Positions 33,616 through 44,962 of a stretch of 64,000 nucleotides of DNA are shown in pieces (within the stretch, counting starts at the first letter, position 1; every line of letters starts with the position of its first letter). Under the pieces are notes generated by a model. The model ran no database searches. It saw nothing but the letters and a program-made list of their open reading frames with translations, and was not told where the DNA came from. The DNA comes from Neovahlkampfia damariscottae. Taxonomy: Eukaryota; Heterolobosea; Selenaionea; Neovahlkampfiida; Neovahlkampfiidae. Both the position numbers and the translations under genes were made by a program. Location: NCBI GenBank assembly GCA_016618085.1, contig JABLTG010000014.1, positions 1 through 64,000 of the forward strand, read 5' to 3'.

Positions 33616-34719
33616 ATGCTTGTTGTTGTTCTAAAAGTTTTATTCCTCATTTATGTGGGTATGTCAGAAATTTTCATGATGCTGATGAGTAATTTAGGAG
33701 TTGAATTTGGAATTCATCCGCTGTTCAGATTTGTGTTAGGTGTTTTGATATTTGGTCTTCCATTGTACTTGTTCAATTTTTTCATTGCTTGTATTATTTC
33801 GTTTGTTATTTTTACTATTATTCACTTTATTGGAAATAATTCGCCAGTTGGAGAATTAGAATCTCAATCAAATAAAGTGTACATTATAACTGGAGTTTCA
33901 GAAGATGGCATTGGATATTTCTTAGCAAAAAAAGCATTAAAATTAGGTGCCATTGTTATATTAGCTTGCAGAAATGTTCAAAAAACAAAAGAATTAATTC
34001 CAGATCTTATTAAAGACTCTGGAAATAAAAATGTGCATATTCTTGAATTGGACTGTTCTTCAATGGAATCAATAAGGAATTTTGTTAAAAATTTTAAATC
34101 AAAATTTGATAAATTGGATGTATTAATTAACAATGCAGGTGTCAATGTGATGAATAGAACATCAGAAGATGGTTTTGAACTTATCACTGCTGTGAATTAT
34201 CTTTCTGTATATTCATTGTCACTTTTATTATTAGATGAACTTAAAAAAACAAATGGTAGAATTGTTATCACTTCATCAGAAGCACAAGCATATCCTCAAG
34301 ATGAAAAAGTAATTGAAGATGATTGGACAGAAAAAATGATGGATACTTATGGTAGATCAAAGTTATACGTAAATATGTTCACAAAAGAATTACAAAATAG
34401 ATTAAATTCTGAAAAATCGGGTGTTTCTGTTTATGCTTTTCATCCTGGTGTGGTTTTCTCTGCAATTTGGGGAAAATTCTTTCCAAAACTTGTTCAAATT
34501 TTGTATTTTAGATATTTTTGGTTGAGGATGCGAACACCTGAAGTTGGAGCTAATACTGGAATATATTTAGCAGCTAACAAAGATGTAGTTGAACGTAAAG
34601 GTGAGTATTTCATGAGAAATAATGTTTATCCAATCAATGAAATTGGAACTAATCCAAAATTAAGAAAGAGATTATGGGAAAGAACACAAAAAATTCATGA
34701 TCAATTCTTCAACCCATAA
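33616..34719 (+). CDS. Membrane-anchored short-chain dehydrogenase (retinol dehydrogenase-like)
   Basis: A 367-residue intronless SDR with two N-terminal hydrophobic helices (about residues 1-75) and then a classical Rossmann domain: cofactor motif TGVSEDGIG, the NNAG motif (DVLINNAGVN), catalytic serine (RIVITSSEAQAY) and YGRSK. It is in the style of the RDH/WW-oxidoreductase SDRs that act on lipids or retinoid-like substrates on ER membranes. The substrate is unknown. A CCAAT box in TTGACCAATCAA (33583-33587) lies 28 bp before the start. Confidence 0.85.
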   Translation: MLVVVLKVLFLIYVGMSEIFMMLMSNLGVEFGIHPLFRFVLGVLIFGLPLYLFNFFIACIISFVIFTIIHFIGNNSPVGELESQSNKVYIITGVSEDGIGYFLAKKALKLGAIVILACRNVQKTKELIPDLIKDSGNKNVHILELDCSSMESIRNFVKNFKSKFDKLDVLINNAGVNVMNRTSEDGFELITAVNYLSVYSLSLLLLDELKKTNGRIVITSSEAQAYPQDEKVIEDDWTEKMMDTYGRSKLYVNMFTKELQNRLNSEKSGVSVYAFHPGVVFSAIWGKFFPKLVQILYFRYFWLRMRTPEVGANTGIYLAANKDVVERKGEYFMRNNVYPINEIGTNPKLRKRLWERTQKIHDQFFNP

Positions 34720-34968
34720 CTTCATAAAAACTCTTATAATTGGTATATTTTCAAAAATAAACAGTATTTTTTAGTTGAAGATAGTTTTTGTGGTTCTTTG
34801 TAGAACTTTACATTTCTCATAATCAGAATAGATCCTTTGATTTCAATAGACATTTCCTGTAAACTTCAAATGACCAAATATATTTTTCATTCATATCAAA
34901 AACATTTTTGGATTCATTTCTATTTGGGAGACTAACCAATCAGTTTCAGTTGAATCATTTTTTTTGTT

Positions 34969-35735
34969 ATGAAGGCACCAACCACCATTTTTTTTGTCCT
35001 GACATTTTTCTTTTTTCAGTGTAATTCAAACATTCTTTTTTGAAATTAACTAATTCAAAAATAGTTGTAAATAGCGCAGAAGTTTCAAAAAAGATGAATT
35101 TTGCTATACCTGCTGATAATCACTGGACTTACACAACAAACAGGTTAGCAGAAAAAATAACAATTTCTATACCTTTTCTTACTTCACCTTTTAACGTTAA
35201 AGTCATGAACTCCACAAATTATGATAAATTTAAAATTGGAAACCCTACTTATCAATCTATAGTTGTCCATAACAAAATTGATCGTTTAGCACCTACTACA
35301 ATTAAAAATGATAATGTTACTAATTATATTGTTATTATTGAAAATTCATACAATACTGCAACTTTAGGAGGTTTTATTACAATTAAAGAAGAATTTCAAT
35401 TTTCATCTGCTTCTTCAAAAATATTACAAGTACTTTTGGGTTTATTAGTTTCAATTCCAGGTCTCATTGTAGCTGTACTTCTTGTTATAATTTTGTTGTT
35501 TCTTGTTGGTGGTGTAATCACATACATTAAAAGAAAAAATTGGTCTGAAATGGAAAAAGAACAACGTTCAAGTTTAGTAAATCAAGATTTAAGTGATGAT
35601 GATGACGAAATTCCTGAAGATACTCAATTGGAAGAATTGAACGAAAAAGACATTGAAGAAGCTTTAACAGAAGATGATGAATTGTTGAAAAAATCATTAT
35701 TAGAAATAGCTCAAAGTAAATCAGTTGATGAATAA
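34969..35735 (+). CDS. Type I membrane protein with acidic cytosolic tail
   Basis: Exons 34969-35020 and 35065-35735 give 240 residues. The first exon codes for a signal peptide (MKAPTTIFFVLTFFFFQ), joined by a 44-nt intron to a lumenal domain of about 125 residues with NxT/NxS sequons. One strong membrane helix (about residues 147-177, rich in Leu/Ile/Val) is followed by a basic stop-transfer (YIKRKNW) and an acidic tail (DDDDEIPEDTQLEELNEKD). I do not recognise the family. The architecture would suit an ER or secretory-pathway protein; the TRAP complex was considered but no specific match is visible. CCAAT at 34936-34940. Confidence 0.6.
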
Positions 35736-35804
35736 ATTTTTGATCATTTTTCCTTTTTATTTTTTTTGTCCAATGGATTCACTCAAAATTTTTTTCCACT
35801 CTTC

Positions 35805-36527
35805 ATGAAGTTGACAGTGACTCTGTTGATTTTTTTTTCTGTTCTTTGTACAGTACACAGTTATGATGTATATGAAAAATATACATTGACTCAAATCCCA
35901 CAAAAGTGTCAAGAAAAGTACTTTAAAACACAAGAACTGCTTGACAACAATTTCCAAAATTTATTGAAAAAAAAACTGAACAGAAAGGAATTTTTACAAA
36001 TTTCAAAGCCATTAATCCTTGAATTCAAACAGTTTTTTCTCAGAATGAGGATAAAAAAAAATTATTTCAAAATTTTGGTTAAAAAACTGAGAAAAAAAAT
36101 CTCAATGGAATATTGGAAATATCATCTAGAAAAGACTGATGACCCAAAAGAAAGATACACCAAAACAAATTATCAACCTAAAAAAGAGTCAAAAAATGTA
36201 AAACTGGAAGAAGAGATTAGAACAGTAATCCCATTTCTTTTTTTTTAAAATCCATATTAGTTCTTGAATGAAAAACAAGATGAACAAAGATTGAATGAAA
36301 AAAAGACAAACAAAAAACTGGCCAAAGGGAAGATGTTTTATGTTGTCAAAATTTTTTTTTCAATGACAATAATAGCCGTCCCATTTTTTGTATCCTGCGG
36401 TATTCCAGTTGTTTTTTATTCTGTATGTTGCATTTGCTCTGGTTTTTCGTGTTTATTGTTGGGAAAATTCTTTGGAATAGCAACAGCGTTGATCACTTTC
36501 CTTTTGGGACTGTGTTTAATTTGGTAA
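35805..36527 (+). CDS. Hypothetical secretory/membrane protein, Lys-rich with hydrophobic C-terminus
   Basis: Exons 35805-36224 and 36261-36527 give 228 residues. It has a signal peptide (MKLTVTLLIFFSVLCTVHS), a lysine-rich helical middle with phenylalanines and tyrosines (about 20-160), and at the C-terminus two closely spaced hydrophobic segments with several cysteines (about 170-228). The family is unknown. The splice at 36225-36260 has a GTAAT donor and a TTAG acceptor and keeps the frame. CCAAT in TTTGTCCAATGG at 35770-35774. It is one of a run of three secretory genes on the same strand. Confidence 0.55.
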
Positions 36528-36636
36528 TAGAAAATTCACTAATTTCAATAAAAATCAATTAAATTGAGATGTCTTGTCATCAACTTATTTCCAATTTTTG
36601 GAGACTTCTTTCATTGGTCAAACATATCTTCCAAAC

Positions 36637-37411
36637 ATGTCAAAACAAATTCTTCTGTTCATTGTTTTCTTTTTTTTTTCATGTTATGCTATTGAAGAAA
36701 CGTTATATATTGCAGCATGGGATAAAGATACCAAAACTTTAGGACAAGCTTATTCATCTTCTGGTGGAAATTTTTGGCAAACATACATTAAAAATAAAGG
36801 TATGATTGGTGAAGCAGCTTCAGGTTTAAGAGGATGTAGAGGAAGTAAATTACATATTTTCTAAAAATTCATCAGTCAACACAACTCAATTGTTGAATAC
36901 TAAAATGAATGCAACTCAAATTACACAAGTGATTCGTGAAAAGTGTGGAAGTTGGACAAGTTACAGATTAACTATCAATACGTTCAGTGGTAAAGGTGAT
37001 TTAGTTGGTTACATTGCTGCACGTGGATGTCACAGTGGAAACCAAAATTGTGGAATGAAAAAATCAAAAAGATTTGTGATAATGGGTGGAGGTTTGAGAC
37101 CTGGAGTTTTAGAAGCTGGTGAAAAAAAATGGAAGGAATTAGATCAAAAAAAGAGTTTAAAATGTAGACTCTACGAAACAGTTTCATTTTTAAATTTTTA
37201 TTTTTAAAAATAGTTGGCAGAAGTTTATAGAGTAGGTGGTGAAAAAGTACCTTTCAAAGGAGCTTCCATTGCAACTGATAGTAAAAAAGAAGACAAGTTA
37301 TTTTTTGTAAAGGCACATGACAGAACAAGAGGAAATAATTTTTTGTTGAGTGAAATTACAAAACAAATGCCATCAGAATGTTTCAAACATGCAGCAGTAA
37401 AATCAAAATAA
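36637..37411 (+). CDS. Secreted DUF1028-like (Ntn-hydrolase-like) protein
   Basis: Exons 36637-36844, 36876-37180 and 37214-37411 give 236 residues. After a signal peptide (MSKQILLFIVFFFFSCYA) the mature protein starts with LYIAAWDKDTKTLGQAYSS, which resembles the opening of DUF1028 proteins, followed by a GLRG.. block and FVIMGGGLRPGVLEAGEKKW, matching the family's NxLxGPxVLExM region. DUF1028 proteins are predicted N-terminal-nucleophile hydrolase-like; no activity is established that I know of. Both introns (31 and 33 nt) restore the frame; the second has the weak donor GTTTCA. ATTGG box at 36613-36617, inverted, about 20 bp before the start. Confidence 0.6.
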
Positions 37412-37466
37412 AATTAAAAATTGTTCCAATGTCTTCTCATTGGACAAAATTTTTCTTCTTCCAAAA

Positions 37467-40014
37467 ATGCCCCAGAACGAAAAAGATCCAGAATCAATTG
37501 CAATCCCATGTTTTATGGAAGATGGATTTAAAGGTAATTTATATCATTTAAAACTCATTTTTAGCATTTGAGAAGGCAAGAAACGAATCCAAGAATGAAA
37601 CAGAATTTCTATACCTAATAGGACCTCTATTGGAAGAATGGGTAGAAAATACAAGAATAAATTCAACTTTAGAAGGTATATGTCAATGTCCTATCGGTAT
37701 GATACATTTTTTCAAATTCCTTCAACTGGAATGCAACTCCGAAAATCTTCAAGCATACATTGACAGTTTAAGTTTTGCAAGTTTGGTTGAAAAACGAACG
37801 TCAACCATTTTAGACATTAAGGTAAATATAAAACTCAAATCCATCAACTTTTTAAAAGAAAGAAAGAGAAAATTTTCACAACAATTATTTTGACTCAAAT
37901 TCAACTTTGGAAATCAATATTTCAGGAAAATTGATCCAGAAATTTACAAGCATATATGAATTACTTGATAAATTATCGGATGAAGAAGAAGCTTTGAATT
38001 CATGGAAAACGAAAATGTGTGAAGAAATTTTTCCGGAAATTTTAGATGAACTATTAACCAATTTATCAGATCCATTTTCAAGGTTTATAAACTCAACATT
38101 ATTCACAGAACTATGTAAATGGATATATGCTGAAGGATTTCAAGATTACCGTGAAAGATTAACTCAAAAAAAACAACAACGTTTAATATTGAATGAATTA
38201 ATAAAATGGGATAAAGACCTAAAAACATCATCCATTTTATTGATTGTTGAGAATGCTTTGAAATATGTAACAAGTATAATTCAAAAAAAAGAGTACTGGA
38301 AAATGAATGGTAATTTAGATTATGAAATAGTTCAAAAACAATGTCATTCATGGATGAAATTATCAGAAATAGTTTCTCAATTACAAGTTGTTGATTTGAG
38401 AACATTAAATGAAAATGAAAAAAGAGTCTTTTTCATGAATATTTATAATTTATTGATTCTTCATGGAGCCATTGAATCAGATGGAATTACAAACTCAATT
38501 ACCAAAAGGACCATTTACTTCAGAGAAACTTTTTATAATATTGGTGGTGAATATTATTCATTGGAAGTTATTTTACATGGAATTCTAAGAGTATCTTATT
38601 TTTGTTGTTTAAATCAATTCAATAGGGAAATATCAATTATTCAAATACAATATCAATGAATTCTGACCATAAATTCATTTCAAAAAATGATCCTAAAAAT
38701 GAATTCATTTTGCCATATAAATCACCTGATCTTTTATTTGGATTGATGACTTTGACATCTGTATCACCAGATTTTGTCATTTTTGATGTGAATACATTCG
38801 AAAAACAATTAAATGAAGTTAAATTGAAATTTATTAAACAAAATGTCATCATTAATCACAATTCAAAAAATGTCATTTTGCCATCAATATTTACTGATTT
38901 CAAGAAAGATTTCAAATTGAAAAATAAAAAAGAAGATGTTTCTATTAAAGCATATTTAGAACAAATTTTCAATTTCAATTTTAAAGAATATTCATTGATT
39001 GAAACAGAAATGAATTTTGAATTATGTTATTTTGCATATTTTGAACACAAAGAGGATGTTGAAATTTTGAAGAACAGAATTAACTTTCAAAAGATTTCTT
39101 CATTGAATCAAATGAAACAAAATCAAACATTAAAACAAAAAGTCGACATAAAATTGGAACAAATTGAATTTGGACTGGTTCCATTGAACGAAATTGAAAA
39201 AATGACATCTATTCAAATTTATGGTAAGTACTGTTACTTGATTAATTTTTTTTTAGCTTGGGTGTTGAAATTTTTAAGTACACAATGTGGAATTGAAATC
39301 TTCACAACAAAAAAATTATTTAAAACATATGAAAATTCATTCTCAACTGATACACTCATTTCTTGGTTTGAGAATCAAAGAATCACAAATCGAAAAAAAG
39401 CATTGAAATTTATTCAAAAATTACATGATATTTGTGTTATTATTATCATCTCAGGTGATTCAACCATTGTTGATTCATCAAATCAAATTTTACAAATTCA
39501 AGTAATTTCATCCATTGATTCATATTTTTTAAAGAATGAAGTTTTAGATCACATTGAAGAGTCATCTATTTATTGTGGAATATTAAAAATTGAAGGAGTT
39601 TTATCAACTACAACTTACACTGCTTATTTATATCCAAGAGCTTTAATTTTAACAATTAGAGGAATAGTAATGAAAGTTTATCGAGTTGGTTCATTTGATT
39701 CTCACTGTGATTGTTATAGTAAAAAAAGAGATTGTTATGAATCAATTGTTCAAAAATGTTCATACAAGAATTTTTATTTTGTTTTATTACCTTATACAAT
39801 CATCAATTTTGGGACCGAATCCACTGAAGAATTGGGAAAATGGTTAAGTGCATTTTCTAAAATTGAAGGATGTTCTTCATTTAAAGATCAATTTGATGAA
39901 CAGAAATCATTTTTTTATCGTTCTTTACAAAAAATTAAAATATTGGAAAACAAAAAGCAATCAAGTTCCGAATCTCCTGATTTGGAAAATTTGAAAGAAA
40001 TTATTAACCAATAG
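37467..40014 (+). CDS. RGS-DUF547-DEP-PH signalling protein (copy 2)
   Basis: Exons 37467-37533, 37565-37821, 37859-38590, 38626-39223, 39257-39501 and 39535-40014 give 792 residues, colinear with the 796-residue copy at 9855-12278. Shared blocks include CPIGMIHFFKFLQLE and NSENLQAYID (RGS), LQVVDLRTLNENEKRVFFMN and FYNIGGEYYS (DUF547), IEIFTTKKLFKTYENSFSTD (DEP) and a C-terminal PH-like domain. It has five introns where the other copy has one; the one at the RGS/DUF547 junction is shared by both. The intron at 39502-39534 is 33 nt with no stop, so skipping its removal would add 11 residues; the paralogue argues it is an intron. Confidence 0.82.
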
Positions 40015-40041
40015 ATTTGAATCAAAATCAAACTTGAAAAA

Positions 40042-40422
40042 ATGGTTGAAACCAAACATCATGATCATTCTTGTAACATCTCAAACCTTATTTTATTTGT
40101 CATTTTATCTTCTTTTGTGATAATCATTGCGTATGTTATTCAATTTAGAGGTGCTACCATTGCAAACTATCCAATATCACCACATAAAATAAATGAATGG
40201 ATTGATCAACAAAAATATCCACTAATAGTTCAAGTTTGTCAAGAAATACTTCAAAAAGGGTTCATTTCAAAAGATAGATTCAATGATGTTTTTAAAAATG
40301 AAAAAGAATGGAAAGATGAATTATCAAAATCAAATCTTTTTCAATTTGACAAAGAAAAACTATTTTTCGGAAATGTTGCCACAAAAGAATATATCAAAGC
40401 TCATTTAGAGAATAACAAATAA
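40042..40422 (+). CDS. Small single-pass membrane protein, hypothetical
   Basis: A 126-residue protein with a His-rich N-terminus (ETKHHDHSC), one membrane helix (about residues 16-37) and a soluble, Lys-rich C-terminal domain. The family is unknown. It begins only 27 bp after the stop of the previous gene; its likely CCAAT box is formed by the last codons of that gene (ACCAATAG at the stop). Its stop lies 8 bp from the stop of the convergent dehydrogenase gene. There is no sign of an intron. Confidence 0.6.
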   Translation: MVETKHHDHSCNISNLILFVILSSFVIIIAYVIQFRGATIANYPISPHKINEWIDQQKYPLIVQVCQEILQKGFISKDRFNDVFKNEKEWKDELSKSNLFQFDKEKLFFGNVATKEYIKAHLENNK

Positions 40423-40430
40423 ATCAAGAT

Positions 40431-41882
40431 TTAATTTGCTTCATTTACCCAATTTGATTTAACAATTGATCTGATAATTTGAATTCCTCTGTGACCAAAA
40501 ATTGGATGTTCTTCTTCTTGTAATCTGTCAGCAATTTTTTTTGCTGCTTCATCAGATCCAATATTTTTATCCTCTGCCTCATTTAACACATCCATTGTTG
40601 TGTTAAAAATTGAATGTTTCCAAGTTCTTGCAAAGTGTTTTTCAATAGCTTCATCATTTTCTACGTATCCATAACTTTCATTTGCACAATTAACAATACC
40701 CATTCTATTATTCAAGAAATCAGGAACGTAAACAATTCCTCTTTCTTTGAGCATTTTATCAATTGAAGCATTTGCTAATTGATTATTTGCTGCACCACAA
40801 ATCTATGAAAAAAACTAAATAAAAAAATAAAGGTGACTTACAACTGGCGCTTTGATTTTTGAAACAAGTTCTTCTGTAATTATACCTCCTAATGCATTTG
40901 GTGCGAGAACATCACATTCTTCCTCAAGAATGCTATTATCATCACGTTCTGTTAACACAAATTTAACTCTATTGTCAGATTTAAACATGTTTTTTGCTCT
41001 ATTGAGAACATTTTCATTAATATCTGATGCAATAATTTCTGAAACATCTTTTGCTAATAAATAACCAATCATAAATGATGCAACGTTTCCAGCTCCTTGC
41101 ATGACAATTTTTTTTCCTTTTAAAGTATCTCCTGCTTTTCTGAAATGAAGTCCACCTTCCATTCCACTGACCTTAAGGATTAATACTCTATTCATTTTAA
41201 TACTGTTCCTTTTGCTGTCATTCCTGATGGATTTCCAGAACCACCAAATTGTTTTGGAATACAAGTGATAAATCTAGAAGTTTTGAACATTCTTGCTGTA
41301 TCTGCTTCTGTTAAACCAACATCTTCAGCTCCATAGTAACTATTAAATTTTGTTAAAAAAGAAAAATAAGCAATACCATCCTCTTAAACTTGTTACAAAT
41401 CTTCCATATTCACCAAATAGTAAATCACGATATTGATCATCTGAATAATTTGAATGATTGTTTTTAGCAATGAGTCCTTTTCCACCACCCCACCAAATTC
41501 CTGCAAGAGCAGATTTTCTTCCCATACCTTGTGACAAACGAAGACCATCTGTTACAAAATCTGTCACATTATTATAATTCCATAATCTAGCTCCACCATG
41601 ACCTGCTCCTCTTGTTGTATTTGATATAAAAGCTCCAAACAAAGAATCTGTTTTTTCATTATATTCAAAGAAAGAAGCCTTTCATGTGAATTGTGTTAAA
41701 AACTTTACCTCGTGTTTTGCAAAATCTTTGGATTCATTTTGATAAAAATCTGCAACTTCATCAAAAATTCCTCCTGAAGAAGTCAATTGACCTTTGTCAA
41801 AAACAACAAATCCTCTTTTTGTTCCAGTTTTTTTTAAGTGTTGACAAAAGGTTGAAACGTCCATTTTCTGAATGAAATTCAT
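40431..41882 (-). CDS. Glu/Leu/Phe/Val-type amino-acid dehydrogenase
   Basis: Exons 41882-41709, 41678-41377, 41339-41204, 41171-40842 and 40802-40431 give 437 residues. This family oxidatively deaminates amino acids with NAD(P). The glycine-rich catalytic segment with its lysine is present (GIWWGGGKGLIA), preceded by GGARLWNYN and followed by YYGAEDVGLTEAD; the Rossmann domain begins GKKIVMQGAGNVASFM. ICGAANNQL across the last intron is also typical. It is more like leucine/valine dehydrogenases than classical glutamate dehydrogenase, and substrate is undecided. A second in-frame ATG at 41864 could be the real start. Four introns of 30-39 nt. Confidence 0.82.
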
Positions 41883-42287
41883 GAATTTTAAAGCAAATTA
41901 GATTACCACGGAGTAACATCTTGAAGTGTTGACAAATTTTTTGAGTGAAGATTTGAACATGGAAAAAAATTTCGAAAGTGTAAGCCAATCAAAAAAGTTG
42001 AAGAAAAGAATCTTCAAAAAGATTTGCTATCAAAATAAAAATTGAAAAAAATAATCCAATTGTAATTGAATCATAAAAAAAAGTCTGACAAAACAGCGTT
42101 CAACGTTCTTTCAACAAAACTTGGACATCGAAAAAAAAAAAACTTTCACTTTTCCATAGATGAACTAAATTGTGTTCTTTGGTGTTTTTCAATGTTATTA
42201 ATTTTCACTTTTTGTTTTTTTTGCTTTTTTTAAATAACAGTGATTGGTCAATTTTCAACTGTCCACAAAAAGCAAACAAAACAACTC
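41883..42287. other. Divergent intergenic region
   Basis: 405 bp between the dehydrogenase and pyrophosphatase starts. It contains CCAAT at 41985-41989 and ATTGG at 42243-42247, each near the gene it probably serves, and A/T runs. No convincing gene or RNA is seen. Confidence 0.5.
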
Positions 42288-43024
42288 ATGGGTAAATTAA
42301 CCTAAAACTCAAAATAAACATAGGTACACATCCTTGGCACGATTTAGAAATTGGAAAAGACGCTCCAAACACATTCAATGCAGTTATTGAAATTCCAAAA
42401 GGGTCAAAAGTTAAATATGAACTTGATAAAGCAACAGGTCTTTTAAAAGTTGACCGTATTCTTTATTCATCAGTTGTTTATCCATGGAATTATGGATTTA
42501 TTCCAAAAACATATGGTGAAGATCATGACCCTCTTGATGTAGTTGTTTTGAATCAACTTGCTGTTTATCCATTATCTGTTTTAAGAGTTAGACCTATTGG
42601 AGTAATTTTTTTCAAAATTTTAATTTTTTTTCCACATAGGTTATGGAAATGATTGACCAAGGCGAAAAAGATGATAAAATTGTTTGTGTTCATATTGATG
42701 ATCCAGAATATAAAGACTATACAAATATTGATCAATTTCCAAAACATATTCTTGAAGAATTAAAATTGTATAAAAAAACAAAAAATTAATTTTTTTTATT
42801 TTCGTAGATTTTTTGAAGATTATAAGAAATTAGAAAAAAAAGAAGTCAAAGTACCAGGATTTAAAGGTCCAGATGAAGCAAAAAAAATTGTTCAAGACGG
42901 AATTAGAGATTACGTAAAATACATGGAAATGCAAGAAGAATTGACACCACAAAAAAAGAGTCCAAACTTTCAATCTTATGTTAAAAATTTTGTTGTTCCA
43001 GTTCCTGAAAATCAAAAAAAATAA
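42288..43024 (+). CDS. Soluble inorganic pyrophosphatase (family I)
   Basis: Exons 42288-42291 (ATG plus one base), 42324-42601, 42640-42767 and 42808-43024 give 208 residues. It splits pyrophosphate to two phosphates. Active-site features: [10 protein letters not shown] near the N-terminus, [14 protein letters not shown] (catalytic Lys and Glu), [21 protein letters not shown] with the DxDPxDV metal site, and [15 protein letters not shown] across intron 2. The first exon has only four coding bases; the frame of exon 2 has no other start, and the family's conserved GTHPWHD begins directly after the splice. Introns are 32, 38 and 40 nt. ATTGG box at 42243-42247. Confidence 0.9.
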
Positions 43025-43079
43025 AATCTATTTTGCTCCAATTAAATCTCATATTTTTTTTTTTGTTTATTCCTCATGA

Positions 43080-44810
43080 ATGGAACAAGTAAAAGATTTT
43101 GTAAATGAAGAAACTGTATTGAATGCTTATATTTTTGGATCAAGAGCATATGGAACTGACACCCAAGATTCAGATTGGGATTATATCTTTGTAGTAACAG
43201 ATGATTTTAATTATAAACTTGATTCCAACTCGGAAAAACAAATATTTAAAATAAATGACAACAAAAAAGGATTTAGAATCATGATATCAACAAATGATTA
43301 TAATATCAGTTTATACAAAAAATCAACCTTTACAAAATTAGTTGAAGAAAATATGATTTGGGTTTTGTTTTGTATTCATGTTCCAAAAGAGTTTATATTG
43401 AAAGAAAAAGTTAATTTTAAAACAATTCCTGTTCGTTTTTCTCAAATTCAAAAAAGTATTTTGACTGAGTCATCAAGATGTTGGAGAAAAGCAAAAAACT
43501 TATTCAAAGAAAAACAATATATAAAAGCAAAGAAATTGTTAGTTTATACATTTATGTATATTGATTGGGGTATTCAAATTTATAAATATGATACGATTAA
43601 TGATAATTCATGCGCAAAAGAGAAGAGAGAAAAAATCATTTTTGATCCATCAAATGATTGGAAACATTTTGAACAATTATATCTGAAAGAATATTTAAAA
43701 TTAGAAGATGATTTCACTTCAATGATGTCTCATAAGTTTTTGAATTTATCCGAAATCCAATCAAATGAAAATTCCATTTGCGACTTGAAATTTATTTTGA
43801 ACAAATACTCACCAAAAAATTTAATCAAAGAATTTTCAATTTCATCAATATTTCATTTCAAATATTCAAATTTATGTCGTTTGGAATTGAATGAAAAGGA
43901 ATCTCCTTTGCACTATGATTTCGTTCAAATTTGTAATCATATCGTTGTTGACCAAAAAAATGATTGGAAAATAGTTGTTCCACCTTCTTTTAATTTTGAA
44001 AATGAATTTGAAGTCACAAAAAAATTCAAAAGATTCTATTCTTTTGAAGTTAAAATTTTCTATTACAAAGAGGAATGGATTTGTTCACCCATGAAAAATG
44101 ATTTAGAAAATGAATTTTGGAGAATATGGAATTCACTTAATTATCAATTTCCAAATGAAAATTACGTCAATTATTGTTTTACATTTGATTTAATATCAAT
44201 CAAATTTCCTTTTATTTTTAAACCTCAAAAAGATGATTTAATTCTGGTTCAATCACAAAAATTTATAGACAAAAAATGGGTCTCAATCCCTCATAAACAA
44301 TCATTATTCAATTGGAATATTATGATGATCAATATAGATGAATCTATTGAATTGAATCCAACCAAAGAAACAGGTTTGATTTTAACCAATGAAAATGGAA
44401 ATTTCAAATTTGAAAAATCTATTTCATACTTGTCAATCTTATCATTGAAGAATTACCTCAATGAATATGATTCTTTACTTCTTGAAAAGGAAAAATATCT
44501 TTATGAAATACTTTGGAATGTCATTAGATTATTTCCAGAAGAAACTCATTCAATTATCATTGATCAAAAAGAGTTAAAACCATTTTATAATGATGTTTTA
44601 GGGAATTATAAAAAAATTATCAAAAAAGTTCAACCGATTTATGATTCTATTAAATCATGTGAAAAAATTGAGTTTTTCAAAAAATCATCGAAATACAAAT
44701 TCAAAACAATTCTATTTGATATGAAAAATCAAAATTTAACAAAAGTAAATGATATCTTGAAATACTCAAATTATCAATATTCAAAAATCAATTCAACTTT
44801 TAATGCATAA
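43080..44810 (+). CDS. Nucleotidyltransferase-fold protein
   Basis: A 576-residue intronless protein. The N-terminus shows the polymerase-beta-like nucleotidyltransferase signature: IFGSRAYGT followed by DSDWDYIFVV, giving the GS motif and the DxD metal pair. The next ~150 residues include a helical region (SSRCWRKAKNLFKEKQYIKA) as in stand-alone predicted nucleotidyltransferases. The remaining ~350 residues are Lys/Asn-rich and without a domain I recognise. The transfer reaction and target (RNA end, protein or small molecule) are unknown. A CCAAT box is at about 43038. There is no repeat or sign of transfer. Confidence 0.6.
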   Translation: MEQVKDFVNEETVLNAYIFGSRAYGTDTQDSDWDYIFVVTDDFNYKLDSNSEKQIFKINDNKKGFRIMISTNDYNISLYKKSTFTKLVEENMIWVLFCIHVPKEFILKEKVNFKTIPVRFSQIQKSILTESSRCWRKAKNLFKEKQYIKAKKLLVYTFMYIDWGIQIYKYDTINDNSCAKEKREKIIFDPSNDWKHFEQLYLKEYLKLEDDFTSMMSHKFLNLSEIQSNENSICDLKFILNKYSPKNLIKEFSISSIFHFKYSNLCRLELNEKESPLHYDFVQICNHIVVDQKNDWKIVVPPSFNFENEFEVTKKFKRFYSFEVKIFYYKEEWICSPMKNDLENEFWRIWNSLNYQFPNENYVNYCFTFDLISIKFPFIFKPQKDDLILVQSQKFIDKKWVSIPHKQSLFNWNIMMINIDESIELNPTKETGLILTNENGNFKFEKSISYLSILSLKNYLNEYDSLLLEKEKYLYEILWNVIRLFPEETHSIIIDQKELKPFYNDVLGNYKKIIKKVQPIYDSIKSCEKIEFFKKSSKYKFKTILFDMKNQNLTKVNDILKYSNYQYSKINSTFNA

Positions 44811-44962
44811 AATAATCAGTTTGTCCTAAAATAGACAAACGTGATTTTAAGGATGATATCATTTGGGATGAATACAAATATAGAAAATTAAATATGGTAA
44901 TATATTTACCCCAAATCTTTTAAAACCTGAAATTTTTATGATTTTCCTTCACCCTTTGAAAG

